Shown here one piece after another: positions 1-8,514 of a stretch of DNA of 63,725 bases. How positions within the stretch are numbered: position 1 is the first letter of the stretch; every line of letters begins with the position of its first letter. A program made the translations under genes and the position numbers. The notes under the pieces were generated by a model, which saw nothing but the letters and a program-made list of their open reading frames with translations, ran no database searches and had not been told where the DNA came from. This DNA comes from Bacteroidota bacterium (GTDB taxonomy: Bacteria; Bacteroidota; Bacteroidia; Chitinophagales; Chitinophagaceae). The stretch spans positions 1-63,725 of the forward strand of contig SYIK01000008.1 in NCBI GenBank assembly GCA_005798905.1, read 5' to 3'.

Positions 1-1
1 G

Positions 2-160
2 AAGAATGAGAGTTGGGAAAAAATTGATAGCGTAAATAGGTTTCTTTTCGCATTAAAAGGTAATCGAGATACAACCTGGTTTATGAAAGAAGATGAATTA
101 TTTATTACTACTTCAGCAGATTCTATTAAACCAATTTTTTTCGCCCTCACAGTTCATTAA
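2..160 (+). CDS. 3' part of an unidentified CDS, cut by the window edge
   Basis: An open frame enters from the left edge and stops at 158-160, giving 52 residues. Its composition (Lys, Asp, Glu, aromatic residues) looks like ordinary soluble protein, but I do not recognise a family. From about base 130 a different frame carries the end of a transposase, so the last 10 or so residues here are probably translated from insertion-sequence DNA. The natural C-terminus of this gene is therefore likely lost. Confidence 0.45.
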   Translation, partial: KNESWEKIDSVNRFLFALKGNRDTTWFMKEDELFITTSADSIKPIFFALTVH

Positions 161-210
161 ATGATTTATCTCCAAATGAATTTATTAAATTGCAAGCAAA
201 TTACCCATAA
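130..210 (+). mobile_element. Remnant of IS3-family transposase C-terminus
   Basis: In the frame of base 133 the DNA reads NFFRPHSSLNDLSPNEF and stops at 208-210. An aromatic/Asn stretch followed by RPHSSL and then a TP- or SP-x-EF segment is the typical end of IS3-type OrfB (integrase core, rve domain). A stop codon at 127-129 closes this frame upstream, so only about 26 codons survive. The bases just after the stop (about 211-260) may hold the end of the element, but I cannot identify a terminal inverted repeat because the other end is not in the window. Family recognition rests on one short motif. Confidence 0.6.
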
Positions 211-420
211 ACTCTAATTTAAATTGTCCGATAAACAGGGAGGACCTCAGCTTCCTGATTGGATACCACGCCAATTTTAAGAAATAAAAAAACTTGTATA
301 AGAAAAAACACCAAATAGAGAAATAATAATGGGTGCTTTTTTATAACCCCTTCTTTTATTTTAATAAGTGGAAACATTTGCCTTTAACTGCGAGTGCTTG
401 AATATTTTCAAGTTTGAAAA

Positions 421-999
421 CTACGCCATTTGTTGTTCAATTACAACACAAAGCCGATCAAATATTTCATCCAATTCTCCTTCGCCTTTTATGGCAAAAT
501 ATTTTTCTTTTGCTTTGTAGTGGTCAGCAACCGGACTGGTTTCTTCAATATAAACTGCAAATCTTTTTCTTATCACCCCTTCGTTATTGTCGTCGCTTCG
601 GCCACTTGTTTTGCCACGCTCCAATAAGCGTTTTACTAATTCATCTTCCGAAACATTTAATGCAATGACGGTTGCTATTTCTGTATTTTTTTTATGCAAT
701 AATTCATCCAAAGCTACTGCCTGTGCTGATGTTCGGGGAAATCCGTCAAACAAAAATCCTTTTGCTTCTTTATTTTTTTCAAAAAAAGAATCTACCATTC
801 CTATCACCACCGAGTCGGGAACAAGCCGCCCCATGTCCATAAATTTTTTTGCTTCTAGCCCCAGTTCGCTTTTGTCGGCAATTTCTTGTCGAAGTAAATT
901 TCCTGTTGAAAGATGCACAAGTCCATATTTTGCAACCAACTTATCCGACTGCGTCCCTTTTCCACTTCCCGGCGGACCAAATAAAATTAAATTAAACAT
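421..999 (-). CDS. adk: Adenylate kinase
   Basis: Cytosolic enzyme interconverting ATP + AMP and 2 ADP. The 192-residue protein has the P-loop GPPGSGKGT at residues 8-16, the NMP-binding region with STGNLLR near residue 31, and DGFPRT at 85-90. The LID segment is the short type (GRSDDN near 133) without the four zinc cysteines of long adenylate kinases. I chose the ATG at 997-999 because family members begin a few residues before the P-loop; the frame is open for 16 more codons upstream, but these look non-homologous. It lies alone between the transposase scar and the divergent msrB gene. Confidence 0.96.
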   Translation of the reverse strand: MFNLILFGPPGSGKGTQSDKLVAKYGLVHLSTGNLLRQEIADKSELGLEAKKFMDMGRLVPDSVVIGMVDSFFEKNKEAKGFLFDGFPRTSAQAVALDELLHKKNTEIATVIALNVSEDELVKRLLERGKTSGRSDDNNEGVIRKRFAVYIEETSPVADHYKAKEKYFAIKGEGELDEIFDRLCVVIEQQMA

Positions 1000-1154
1000 G
1001 AATTCAGAAAACTTTTGTGAGCGGCAAATATAAAGCTGACAGCCCAAATATTTCTTTGTTTATTGCTGTTTTGCTGTAGATTTTTTTGTTAAACAAATTT
1101 CCTATTACGGAAACGACACAAAAAGATTGTAATTTCAAAACTCATAAAATAATT

Positions 1155-1661
1155 GTGAAGCGTTTACTTAGTTTTTTATTCGTTGCCCTCATTGGCAATT
1201 CGTGCAGTTCGCAAAATACTTCTTCCGCAAAATCAACAAAAATGATAAATCCTGTTTATTCCAAATCCGATACATCCAAAGTAAATTTGACAAACGAAGA
1301 ATGGAAAAAAATTCTTCCAAACGAAGTTTATACAATTGCCCGAACCAGAGGAACTGAACGGCCGTGGAGTAGCAAGTACGAAAATTTTTACGATCGCGGA
1401 AAATATTATTGTGCTGCTTGTGGAAACCCGCTTTTTATTAGCGATACAAAATTTAATAGCGGATGTGGATGGCCCAGTTTTTTTGAAGCAATAAATAAAA
1501 CTGCACTTATATATTCGGCAGACAATTCTCACGGAATGAAAAGAACAGAAGTGCAATGCGGACGATGCAAAGCCCATTTGGGACATTTGTTTGACGACGG
1601 TCCGCCACCAACCGGATTGCGCTACTGCATAAATGGTGTAGTGTTGAATTTTGAAAAATAG
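1155..1661 (+). CDS. msrB: Peptide-methionine (R)-S-oxide reductase, predicted lipoprotein
   Basis: Repairs the R-sulfoxide of oxidised methionine in proteins. From a GTG start the 168-residue product begins with a basic, hydrophobic signal ending in LIGNSC, so Cys17 is a likely lipidation site and the enzyme would act outside the cytoplasm. The zinc cysteines are visible as CAAC (86-89) and CGRC (135-138), and the catalytic cysteine is Cys158 in RYCIN. The frame is open to a TTG at 1086, but that would put 23 polar residues before the signal, so GTG 1155 is preferred. The next gene starts 46 bases downstream. Confidence 0.93.
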   Translation: MKRLLSFLFVALIGNSCSSQNTSSAKSTKMINPVYSKSDTSKVNLTNEEWKKILPNEVYTIARTRGTERPWSSKYENFYDRGKYYCAACGNPLFISDTKFNSGCGWPSFFEAINKTALIYSADNSHGMKRTEVQCGRCKAHLGHLFDDGPPPTGLRYCINGVVLNFEK

Positions 1662-1707
1662 TACGACTGAACTTTTTTACAAAGTATCTTTGAAGAAATT
1701 AATTGTA

Positions 1708-3117
1708 ATGTTTATTAAACAATTTTATACGAGCTGTTTAAGCGAAGCCGCTTATTATATTGAAAGCAATGGAGAAGTTGCAGTTGTCGATCCACTTCGA
1801 GATATTGACGCTTATTTACAATTGGCTGCAGAGCGAAAAGCTACAATCAAATATATTTTTGAAACACACTTGCATGCCGATTTTGTCAGCGGTCATATCG
1901 ATTTAAGCACTGCAACAAATTCGCCCATTATTTACGGACCAAACGCTGTAACAAAATATCCTATTCGTATTGCCAATGATGGAGAAATTTTCAAACTGGG
2001 AAAAATAAGTATTACTGTATTACACAGTCCGGGACATACGATGGAGTCGAGTTGTTTTTTAGTGAAAGATGAAAATGAAAAAAGTCATTGCATTTTTACG
2101 GGCGATACCCTTTTTGTTGGCGATGTTGGCCGACCGGATCTTGCACAAAAAAGTGGAGAAATTACCATGAACGATTTGGCAGGAATGCTTTACGATAGTT
2201 TACAAAAAAATATTGTTCCACTTAGCGATGAGGTAATTGTTTATCCTGCACACGGTCCCGGAAGTGCTTGTGGAAAAAATCTTGGCCCGGAAACTTTTAG
2301 CACCATCGGCACAGAAAAAGCAAGCAATTATGCGCTAAAAGCAAAATCGAAAGAAGAATTTATAAAAGTAGTTACAGAAGGAATTATTGCTCCGCCAAAT
2401 TATTTTGCAATTAATGCAAGTATAAATAAAGAAGGTTACGAAAGTTTAGATGCAGTACTTGCAGCCGGACTTCAACCTTTGACAGTTGAACAATTCAAAC
2501 TAAAAACAACGAAAGACACAATTATTTTAGACACCAGAAATGCAACGGAATTTTCGAAAGGGTTTTTGCCCAATGCAATCAGCATTGGCTTAGAAGGAAG
2601 ATTTGCGGAATGGGCGGGAAGTCTGCTGCCTTACGATAAACCTCTTTTATTGGTTACAGAATTCGAAAAAGAAAAAGAAACGGTTGTGCGATTGGCAAGA
2701 GTTGGGTTTTCAAAAATTGAAGGTTATTTATCCGGCGGATTTGAAGCTTGGAAAAATGCAAACGAAACAATGGATATGATAATTGATGTGGAGCCCGATG
2801 AACTTTTGATGGACATGCAATTTGATGAAAAACTTTCTGTTTTAGATGTAAGAAAACCTTCGGAATTTGAAGACGGTCATTTACAAAAAGCCATCAATTT
2901 TCCACTGAACGATTTTATTGAATCAGAAAATTTTACAACTATCGACGGCAATCAAAATCTTTATATTCATTGCGCCGGAGGTTATCGAAGTATCATTGCT
3001 GCTTCTTTTTTAAAAAGAAAAGGAATAAACAATCTTCGAAATGTGTTGGGTGGTTTTTGTGAAATCAAAGAACAACCCAATGTGAAAATTGTAAAAGAAA
3101 AAACTGTGTTGAGTTAA
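1708..3117 (+). CDS. CstB-like persulfide dioxygenase-rhodanese fusion
   Basis: Predicted sulfide/persulfide detoxification enzyme of 469 residues. The N-terminal metallo-beta-lactamase domain carries THLHADFVSGH (53-63), a GHT motif, FTGDTLFVGDVGRPDL and PAHGPGSACGKNLG, as in ETHE1/CstB-type persulfide dioxygenases. The first rhodanese-like domain (about 265-355) has no cysteine in its loop. The second (about 370-465) has the active-site loop HCAGGYRS. This order, dioxygenase then pseudo-rhodanese then active rhodanese, matches staphylococcal CstB. ATG 1708 is used, since an in-frame TTG at 1651 would overlap msrB. The stop overlaps the convergent acyltransferase stop by 4 bases. The pairing with MsrB suggests a redox or sulfur stress role (inference). 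Confidence 0.88.
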   Translation: MFIKQFYTSCLSEAAYYIESNGEVAVVDPLRDIDAYLQLAAERKATIKYIFETHLHADFVSGHIDLSTATNSPIIYGPNAVTKYPIRIANDGEIFKLGKISITVLHSPGHTMESSCFLVKDENEKSHCIFTGDTLFVGDVGRPDLAQKSGEITMNDLAGMLYDSLQKNIVPLSDEVIVYPAHGPGSACGKNLGPETFSTIGTEKASNYALKAKSKEEFIKVVTEGIIAPPNYFAINASINKEGYESLDAVLAAGLQPLTVEQFKLKTTKDTIILDTRNATEFSKGFLPNAISIGLEGRFAEWAGSLLPYDKPLLLVTEFEKEKETVVRLARVGFSKIEGYLSGGFEAWKNANETMDMIIDVEPDELLMDMQFDEKLSVLDVRKPSEFEDGHLQKAINFPLNDFIESENFTTIDGNQNLYIHCAGGYRSIIAASFLKRKGINNLRNVLGGFCEIKEQPNVKIVKEKTVLS

Positions 3118-3992
3118 TTAATAATTTCTCCATATTCCGGTTTCCAATTCCATTTCCATCTTCGGTGGCTCCACAACCACATTTCGGGTTGCGCTACGAT
3201 GGATTGTGTAATTGCTTCTACATATTTTTTTGTCAATTCTCCTTCTTCCATTTTAGAAACATCTTCGGAAAGTAAGCTAAAATCGGTGTAGTAATAACCG
3301 CGTTTTATTTTTTTGGTTAATGCCAAAACAACGGGGCATGCTTTATTTCGCGCAGCTCTTTCGGGGCCTTTTACAAATGGAGTTGGTTTATTAAAAAAAT
3401 TTAACCAATAGGCATTTTCGGGATTGCCGGGATTTTGATCCGCAACTAAAATCAAACAATGCAATTTATTGCGCCATTCCACAAAACTGTTTTTCATGTT
3501 TGTTGCGGGCAATAATACCGACCCGAATTTTGTGCGCAGTTGATAAACAATTTTTTCGAACACTTGGTTGGAAAGCGGCATGTACACACCCACTAATTGC
3601 TGTTTCATATTTATTGAAATTACGCGGTTCAACCATTCCCAATTGAAATGATGCGCCACATGCATTTGGCAACTTTTGTTTTCTGCATAAAATCGATCGA
3701 GAACTGCATAATTTCCTGTGCAATGTTTTTTAATAAATTTTTCGCCCGTAGAAAAAAGTTTTAAGCTTTCCATTATCGAATCCACAAAATTTTTATAAAA
3801 CCTTTTTGCAATCAATCGACGTTCGGTTTCTGATTTTTCAGGAAATGCTTGTCTTAGATTTTTTAATACAACATCCTGTCTGTATTTAATTACATAAAAA
3901 ACAATTGCGTATAAAATATCACTAATAATGTATAAAACCCGCAAAGGCAATAACGATAAAAAATAAAAGAAGGTGTAAAAAATAAAATACAT
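3114..3992 (-). CDS. LpxL/HtrB-type lipid A acyltransferase family protein
   Basis: 292 residues with an N-terminal hydrophobic anchor (about residues 1-35) and the acyltransferase catalytic pattern HHFNWEW at 114-120 (His, four residues, Glu). Other features are the family segment VLKNLRQAFPEKS near 42-54 and an RRWKW-type C-terminus. Members add late acyl chains to lipid A precursors at the inner membrane; Bacteroidota homologues may also act on other acyl acceptors. It is the last gene of the leftward purD-to-acyltransferase run, 52 bases after nadB. Family assignment is firm, exact substrate is not. Confidence 0.88.
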   Translation of the reverse strand: MYFIFYTFFYFLSLLPLRVLYIISDILYAIVFYVIKYRQDVVLKNLRQAFPEKSETERRLIAKRFYKNFVDSIMESLKLFSTGEKFIKKHCTGNYAVLDRFYAENKSCQMHVAHHFNWEWLNRVISINMKQQLVGVYMPLSNQVFEKIVYQLRTKFGSVLLPATNMKNSFVEWRNKLHCLILVADQNPGNPENAYWLNFFNKPTPFVKGPERAARNKACPVVLALTKKIKRGYYYTDFSLLSEDVSKMEEGELTKKYVEAITQSIVAQPEMWLWSHRRWKWNWKPEYGEIIN

Positions 3993-4044
3993 ATTTCACA
4001 AAAATAAGCTTGTGGGCTTACGATCGGAACGACAGTTTTAAAAC

Positions 4045-5646
4045 TTACAAAACAATATTTTGTTTGTGTTCACTTTTGAATGGATAATCAGTATTGAAAT
4101 GCAGACCTCTGCTTTCTTTTCTAAACCCGGCTCCTTTTACAATCAAATAACCAACTGTAATCATATTTCTCAACTCCAATAATTGCGGAGAAATAGTGGT
4201 GGTTTTATAAAGCAACTCGGTTTCTTCCCACAATAAATCAATTCGTCGAAGGGCACGTTGCAGCCGAACATCGTTTCTTACAATTCCCACATAATCGCTC
4301 ATTACTAATTGCAACTCTTTTAAACTTTGTGTAATCAAAATCATTTCTCGCGGATCGGAAGTTCCGGTTGCTTTCCAATCGGGAATTAAATTCAAATTTG
4401 TAATTGCTGAAAAAATTTCTTCCGCATGTTTGAAACAACGATGTGCAAACACCATTGCTTCCAACAACGAATTGCTTGCTAATCGGTTTGCACCGTGCAA
4501 TCCCGTACTTGCACATTCGCCACAAGCATATAAATTTTTAATAGAACTTCTTCCCCATTCATCGGTTTTAATTCCACCACAACTATAATGTGCTGCAGGC
4601 GCAACAGGTATCATTTGTTTCGAAACATCAATCCCAATCTTTACACATTTTTCATAAATTGTTGGAAAATGTGATTTGAATTTTTCAATATTTATATGAC
4701 GACAATCTAACCAAACAAATTCGGTTCCGGCTTTTTTCATTTCGTTATCAATTGCTCTGGCAACAATATCGCGAGAAGCTAAATCTTTTCTTTCATCGTA
4801 TTTTTCCATGAAAGCTTCTTCTTTTTTATTGCGCAAAATTCCACCTTCGCCACGCAGTGCTTCGGTTATTAAAAATGCTTGCCCTTGCTTTCCGGGTTGG
4901 TACAATGCCGTTGGATGAAATTGAATAAACTCCATGTTTTCAATTCTTCCTTTTGCGCGGTAAACCATTGCTACACCATCGCCGGTTGCGACAAAGGGAT
5001 TCGTGGTTGTTCGATAAACTTGTCCGCAACCGCCTGTTGCCAACAACGTAATATTCGAAGTTATTTTTTCAATTTTGTTGGATTGTAAGTTTAAAACATA
5101 AACGCCAAAACAGGTAATGTCCGGAGTAGATTTGGTAACAAGATGGCCGAGATGATGTTGTGTAATTAAATCAACAACAAAGCAATGATCTATTAATTTA
5201 ATATTTTTTTGTTGATTGATTTCATTCAACAATGCTCTTTCCATTTCTTTTCCTGTCGCATCTTTGTAATGCAAAATTCGCGATGCGGAATGGCCGCCTT
5301 CTTTACCATTTTGATATTTTCCATCGTTCTCTTTGTCAAATTGAGCACCTAAATCAATCAATTCTTTTATGCGCTCTGCACCTTCTTTTATTACAAATTC
5401 TACAATGGATGCATTGCATAAATCGTCTCCTGCAATCAAAGTATCCTCGATGTGTTTTTCGAAATTATCTTTTTCAAAATCATTCACAACAGCTATTCCT
5501 CCTTGTGCATATTTTGTATTTGTTTCGTCCGATGCGGCTTTGGTAATAATCGAAATTTTTTTATCGGGAAATTGTTTGGCTACTTTGATTGCATAAGTCA
5601 ACCCTGCAATGCCGGAACCAATAATTAAAAAATCTGTTTGCCGCAT
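4045..5646 (-). CDS. nadB: L-aspartate oxidase
   Basis: FAD flavoprotein that oxidises L-aspartate to iminoaspartate, the first step of de novo NAD synthesis. The 533-residue protein starts with the Rossmann FAD motif IIGSGIAG, followed by NTKYAQGGIAVV and HSASRILHYKDATG. The catalytic region has FIQFHPTALY, TEALRGEGGIL, HYSCGGI, the ECASTGLHGANRLASNSLLE block, and an RNDVRLQRAL C-terminal domain. Start ATG 5646 lies four bases after the ispG stop; an alternative in-frame ATG at 5676 would overlap ispG. NadA and NadC are not in the window. Confidence 0.96.
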   Translation of the reverse strand: MRQTDFLIIGSGIAGLTYAIKVAKQFPDKKISIITKAASDETNTKYAQGGIAVVNDFEKDNFEKHIEDTLIAGDDLCNASIVEFVIKEGAERIKELIDLGAQFDKENDGKYQNGKEGGHSASRILHYKDATGKEMERALLNEINQQKNIKLIDHCFVVDLITQHHLGHLVTKSTPDITCFGVYVLNLQSNKIEKITSNITLLATGGCGQVYRTTTNPFVATGDGVAMVYRAKGRIENMEFIQFHPTALYQPGKQGQAFLITEALRGEGGILRNKKEEAFMEKYDERKDLASRDIVARAIDNEMKKAGTEFVWLDCRHINIEKFKSHFPTIYEKCVKIGIDVSKQMIPVAPAAHYSCGGIKTDEWGRSSIKNLYACGECASTGLHGANRLASNSLLEAMVFAHRCFKHAEEIFSAITNLNLIPDWKATGTSDPREMILITQSLKELQLVMSDYVGIVRNDVRLQRALRRIDLLWEETELLYKTTTISPQLLELRNMITVGYLIVKGAGFRKESRGLHFNTDYPFKSEHKQNIVL

Positions 5647-5650
5647 TCTT

Positions 5651-7666
5651 TTATTTTTGAGGTTCCACCCACGCATTATTTTCTTTCAACAATTGTATTA
5701 GTTCGTCCACAGCAAATTTGCTTGCTACATTTCGCTTCATTATTTCTTTTCCTTTATAAAGAGAAATTTTTCCGGTTCCACTTCCTACATAGCCAAAATC
5801 GGCATCTGCCATTTCTCCTGGGCCATTTACTATACACCCCATAATCGCAATTTTTACCCCTTTTAAATGATTCGTTACAGATCGAATTTTAGCTGTTGTT
5901 TCTTGTAAGTTAAATAAAGTTCTACCACAACTTGGGCAACTAATGTATTCTGTTTTTGAAATTCTTGTACGAGTAGCTTGCAAAATTCCAAATGCTGTAT
6001 TGTTACTAAAATGTTCGGGAGAGTTGTTTGCATTATAATGCCGCCCACCCGAATTATTGTTATTTTCTAATAGATTTTTATATGCGCTGCTATTCATTCC
6101 CAAACAAATACCATCGCCCATTCCATCCAAAAGTAAAGCGCCTGTTTCGGTTGCAAAATGAATAAGATGTTCTTCGGAATTTTTCCAATTGCTATCGGTA
6201 ATAATGATTACCGGATTTTTTATTTCACGTTTGAAAAATTCATTAAACATGTTGCGCGTGGATTGCATTGCATTTTTATTGGTACTGCTAACGCAAAAAA
6301 CAACAGTTGCATCGTTTCCAATTATATCTAAATAATCCAACCCTTTTGATTCATCCAATTCATTGAAACAATCAATCATTACAAAATTCAGCACATCGCT
6401 TTTTTTTGTTGCTGTTGCATATTCCGCATCTTGAAAAATTGGAAAAAGGTTTGATTTTTTTTCACTCGCTGCCCAAGCATCAGCATAAACAATAACCCCT
6501 AAAGTTCCCGGCAATTCAAAATTTATTTGCTGATTTGCAATAAAAATAAAATCTGCAGCCATGTCGCCAATATGCCATTTGTCCAATTTTTCGTCGTAAG
6601 AATATCCGACAGATTGCAAACTTTCGGAAGTAATTTTTTCTACCTTGCTAAAGTCTGCAATTACCACCGGCACTTGATTTGCGCCCATATTTTTTACGGA
6701 AAAACTTTCTCTTCGTTGGTAAACAAATGGATTGTACGAAAGTATTTTATCGTTTGATTGATGAATGTTTTTTGTTTCAGTTTGATTTTTATACCGCCTC
6801 AATAAATCATTGCAAACCGGAATTTCCAATTCGGGATCTTCGGTAAGCGACACACGAATCGTGTCGCCCAATCCATCTTCGAGCAAAGCTCCAATTCCAA
6901 CTGCACTTTTTATTCTTCCATCTTCGCCATCTCCCGCTTCTGTAACTCCCAAATGCAACGGATAACATTCGCCAAATTCTTCCCACATTGTTTTCACCAA
7001 TAATCGATAAGCGCAAACCATCACTTTCGGATTGCTTGCTTTCATGCTCAACACAATGTTGTGAAAAGATTCAACTCTTGCAATTCTCAAAAACTCCATT
7101 GCACTTTCTACCATTCCAATCGGCGTATCGCCAAAGCGACTCATAATCCGATCGCTTAGCGATCCATGGTTTGTACCGATGCGCATGGCAGTTCCATATT
7201 CTTTACAAATTTTTATTAGTGGTGTAAATTTTTCCCGAATTCGATCTATTTCTTCTGCATAATCTAAATCGCTGTATTCAATAAGTTTAAAACTTTTTTT
7301 GTCGATATAATTTCCCGGATTAATTCTTACTTTTTCTACAATTCTTGCGGCTATTTCAGCAGCGTTCGGTGTAAAATGAATGTCGGCAACCAACGGAGTT
7401 TCGTATCCTTTTTGGCGCAAACTATTTTTTATGTTCAAAAGATTTTCTGCTTCGTATTTTGATGGAGCTGTAATGCGAATTAATTCTGCACCGGCTTCAA
7501 TGCAACGAATACTTTGTTCAACCGTTGCAATCGTATTCATGCTGTCGGTGGTCGTCATTGTTTGCACGCGAATGGGGTGATTATTGCCCAGCAATAGATT
7601 GCCAATTTTTACTTCTCGGGTTATTAACCGTTTATAATTCGATAAAGAAGCGCTGTAAAATTCCAT
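5651..7666 (-). CDS. ispG: 4-hydroxy-3-methylbut-2-en-1-yl diphosphate synthase, long form
   Basis: Fe-S enzyme of the MEP isoprenoid pathway that converts methylerythritol cyclodiphosphate to HMBPP. The 671-residue protein has the N-terminal TIM barrel (GAELIRITAPS, VADIHF, RIGTNHGSLSDR) and a C-terminal [4Fe-4S] domain with CPSCGR and MGCIVNGPGEM. Between them, roughly residues 290-560, is the extra domain found in plant and Bacteroidota/Chlamydia-type IspG, which explains a length well above the usual 370 residues. It is translationally close to nadB downstream. Confidence 0.96.
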   Translation of the reverse strand: MEFYSASLSNYKRLITREVKIGNLLLGNNHPIRVQTMTTTDSMNTIATVEQSIRCIEAGAELIRITAPSKYEAENLLNIKNSLRQKGYETPLVADIHFTPNAAEIAARIVEKVRINPGNYIDKKSFKLIEYSDLDYAEEIDRIREKFTPLIKICKEYGTAMRIGTNHGSLSDRIMSRFGDTPIGMVESAMEFLRIARVESFHNIVLSMKASNPKVMVCAYRLLVKTMWEEFGECYPLHLGVTEAGDGEDGRIKSAVGIGALLEDGLGDTIRVSLTEDPELEIPVCNDLLRRYKNQTETKNIHQSNDKILSYNPFVYQRRESFSVKNMGANQVPVVIADFSKVEKITSESLQSVGYSYDEKLDKWHIGDMAADFIFIANQQINFELPGTLGVIVYADAWAASEKKSNLFPIFQDAEYATATKKSDVLNFVMIDCFNELDESKGLDYLDIIGNDATVVFCVSSTNKNAMQSTRNMFNEFFKREIKNPVIIITDSNWKNSEEHLIHFATETGALLLDGMGDGICLGMNSSAYKNLLENNNNSGGRHYNANNSPEHFSNNTAFGILQATRTRISKTEYISCPSCGRTLFNLQETTAKIRSVTNHLKGVKIAIMGCIVNGPGEMADADFGYVGSGTGKISLYKGKEIMKRNVASKFAVDELIQLLKENNAWVEPQK

Positions 7667-7710
7667 AAACTAAAGCCTTTCGGCATTGTAAAATTACATG
7701 AAAGCATGGA

Positions 7711-8481
7711 CTACATTTTCCCCTCCAAAAATCCCTGCTCTTTTAAAATTTGTTTTAGAATAGCTAAACTGGTTGCGTGTAAATCCAAATCAATCGTTGC
7801 TGTTTCAAAATTGATTGTGAAAAAATAAGGATGTCGGTTTTCTTCCACCCAACCGATAATCCAAGCTAAAGAATTTCCATTTTCTTTTTTTCCAACTCCA
7901 ATTTTATAACTCAATTTATATTGGGTATTGTTTTCAAAAAGCATGGCTTTTTTTACAATTTCTTGGTTACGTTGATGAAAAGGCAGTTGATTGAAATACA
8001 ATTTTTTTAATAAACCCATTTGTTCGTCGGGAGTAATTTTTAAAGAATTGTCCAACCAAAACGAATCTTCATTTGTTGTAATTTTTTTAGAACCGTAACT
8101 AATGCTGTCAATCCAAAATTGAAGTTTAGATTTTCCGATATTTTGTGCTATTTCTTGAAAAGAATTAACATCTCTAAATGCTTCAAAAACTGTTAAACCA
8201 TTTTTTTTCAACTTCATGTTTTCATTTTCAACAATTCCCGTTTGCAATCCAATTAACATAGTTACAATATCGAAAGTTGCAGCCGGCGAAAAAGCACTGT
8301 CGCGATAACGCTTAAGATTGTAAACGGTAAAATCATCGCTTGCATTATTGTACAGCGCAAAACATCCCTCTACATTTTTTTCTTCAAAATATTTTTTCAA
8401 CTGGTCGGCATGTTGCACATTATTTGGTGTGCAAGAAAAAAGAATCGTTAAAAAAGAAAAAACAAAAAAACAGATTTTCAT
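7711..8481 (-). CDS. Class D (OXA-like) beta-lactamase homologue lacking catalytic residues, lipoprotein
   Basis: 256 residues with a lipoprotein signal ending at Cys17 (ILFSC). The body matches the class D beta-lactamase fold by eye: SPAATFDIVTMLIGLQTGIV (65-84) is at the STFK site, FQEIAQNIGKSKLQFWIDSISYG follows, then FWLDNSLKITPDEQ (141-154), a QLPFHQRNQEIVK segment, and YKIGVG plus GWVEE near the C-terminus. The nucleophile serine is Ala68 and the carbamylated lysine is Asp71. SxV appears as RDV (103-105), YGN as YGS (129-131) and KTG as KIG (193-195). It therefore should not hydrolyse beta-lactams by the known mechanism. The reading frame is intact, in a run between purD and ispG. A binding or sensory role is possible but unproven. 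Confidence 0.75.
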   Translation of the reverse strand: MKICFFVFSFLTILFSCTPNNVQHADQLKKYFEEKNVEGCFALYNNASDDFTVYNLKRYRDSAFSPAATFDIVTMLIGLQTGIVENENMKLKKNGLTVFEAFRDVNSFQEIAQNIGKSKLQFWIDSISYGSKKITTNEDSFWLDNSLKITPDEQMGLLKKLYFNQLPFHQRNQEIVKKAMLFENNTQYKLSYKIGVGKKENGNSLAWIIGWVEENRHPYFFTINFETATIDLDLHATSLAILKQILKEQGFLEGKM

Positions 8482-8514
8482 ACTTAGTTTTTTGATAAGA
8501 ATTAATTGAATTGT

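Noticed and set aside
211-420. Possible gene or terminator between the transposase scar and adk
   Set aside because: No ORF with coding character was found. A weak GGGT/ACCC pairing near 330-350 has too long an AT loop to call.
587-1033. 148-residue plus-strand ORF
   Set aside because: It lies antisense to adk over its whole length; its Ser/Pro/Asn bias is that of reversed coding sequence.
7711-8481. Active class D beta-lactamase or resistance gene
   Set aside because: The nucleophile serine, the lysine and the KTG motif are absent, so a resistance function is not supported.
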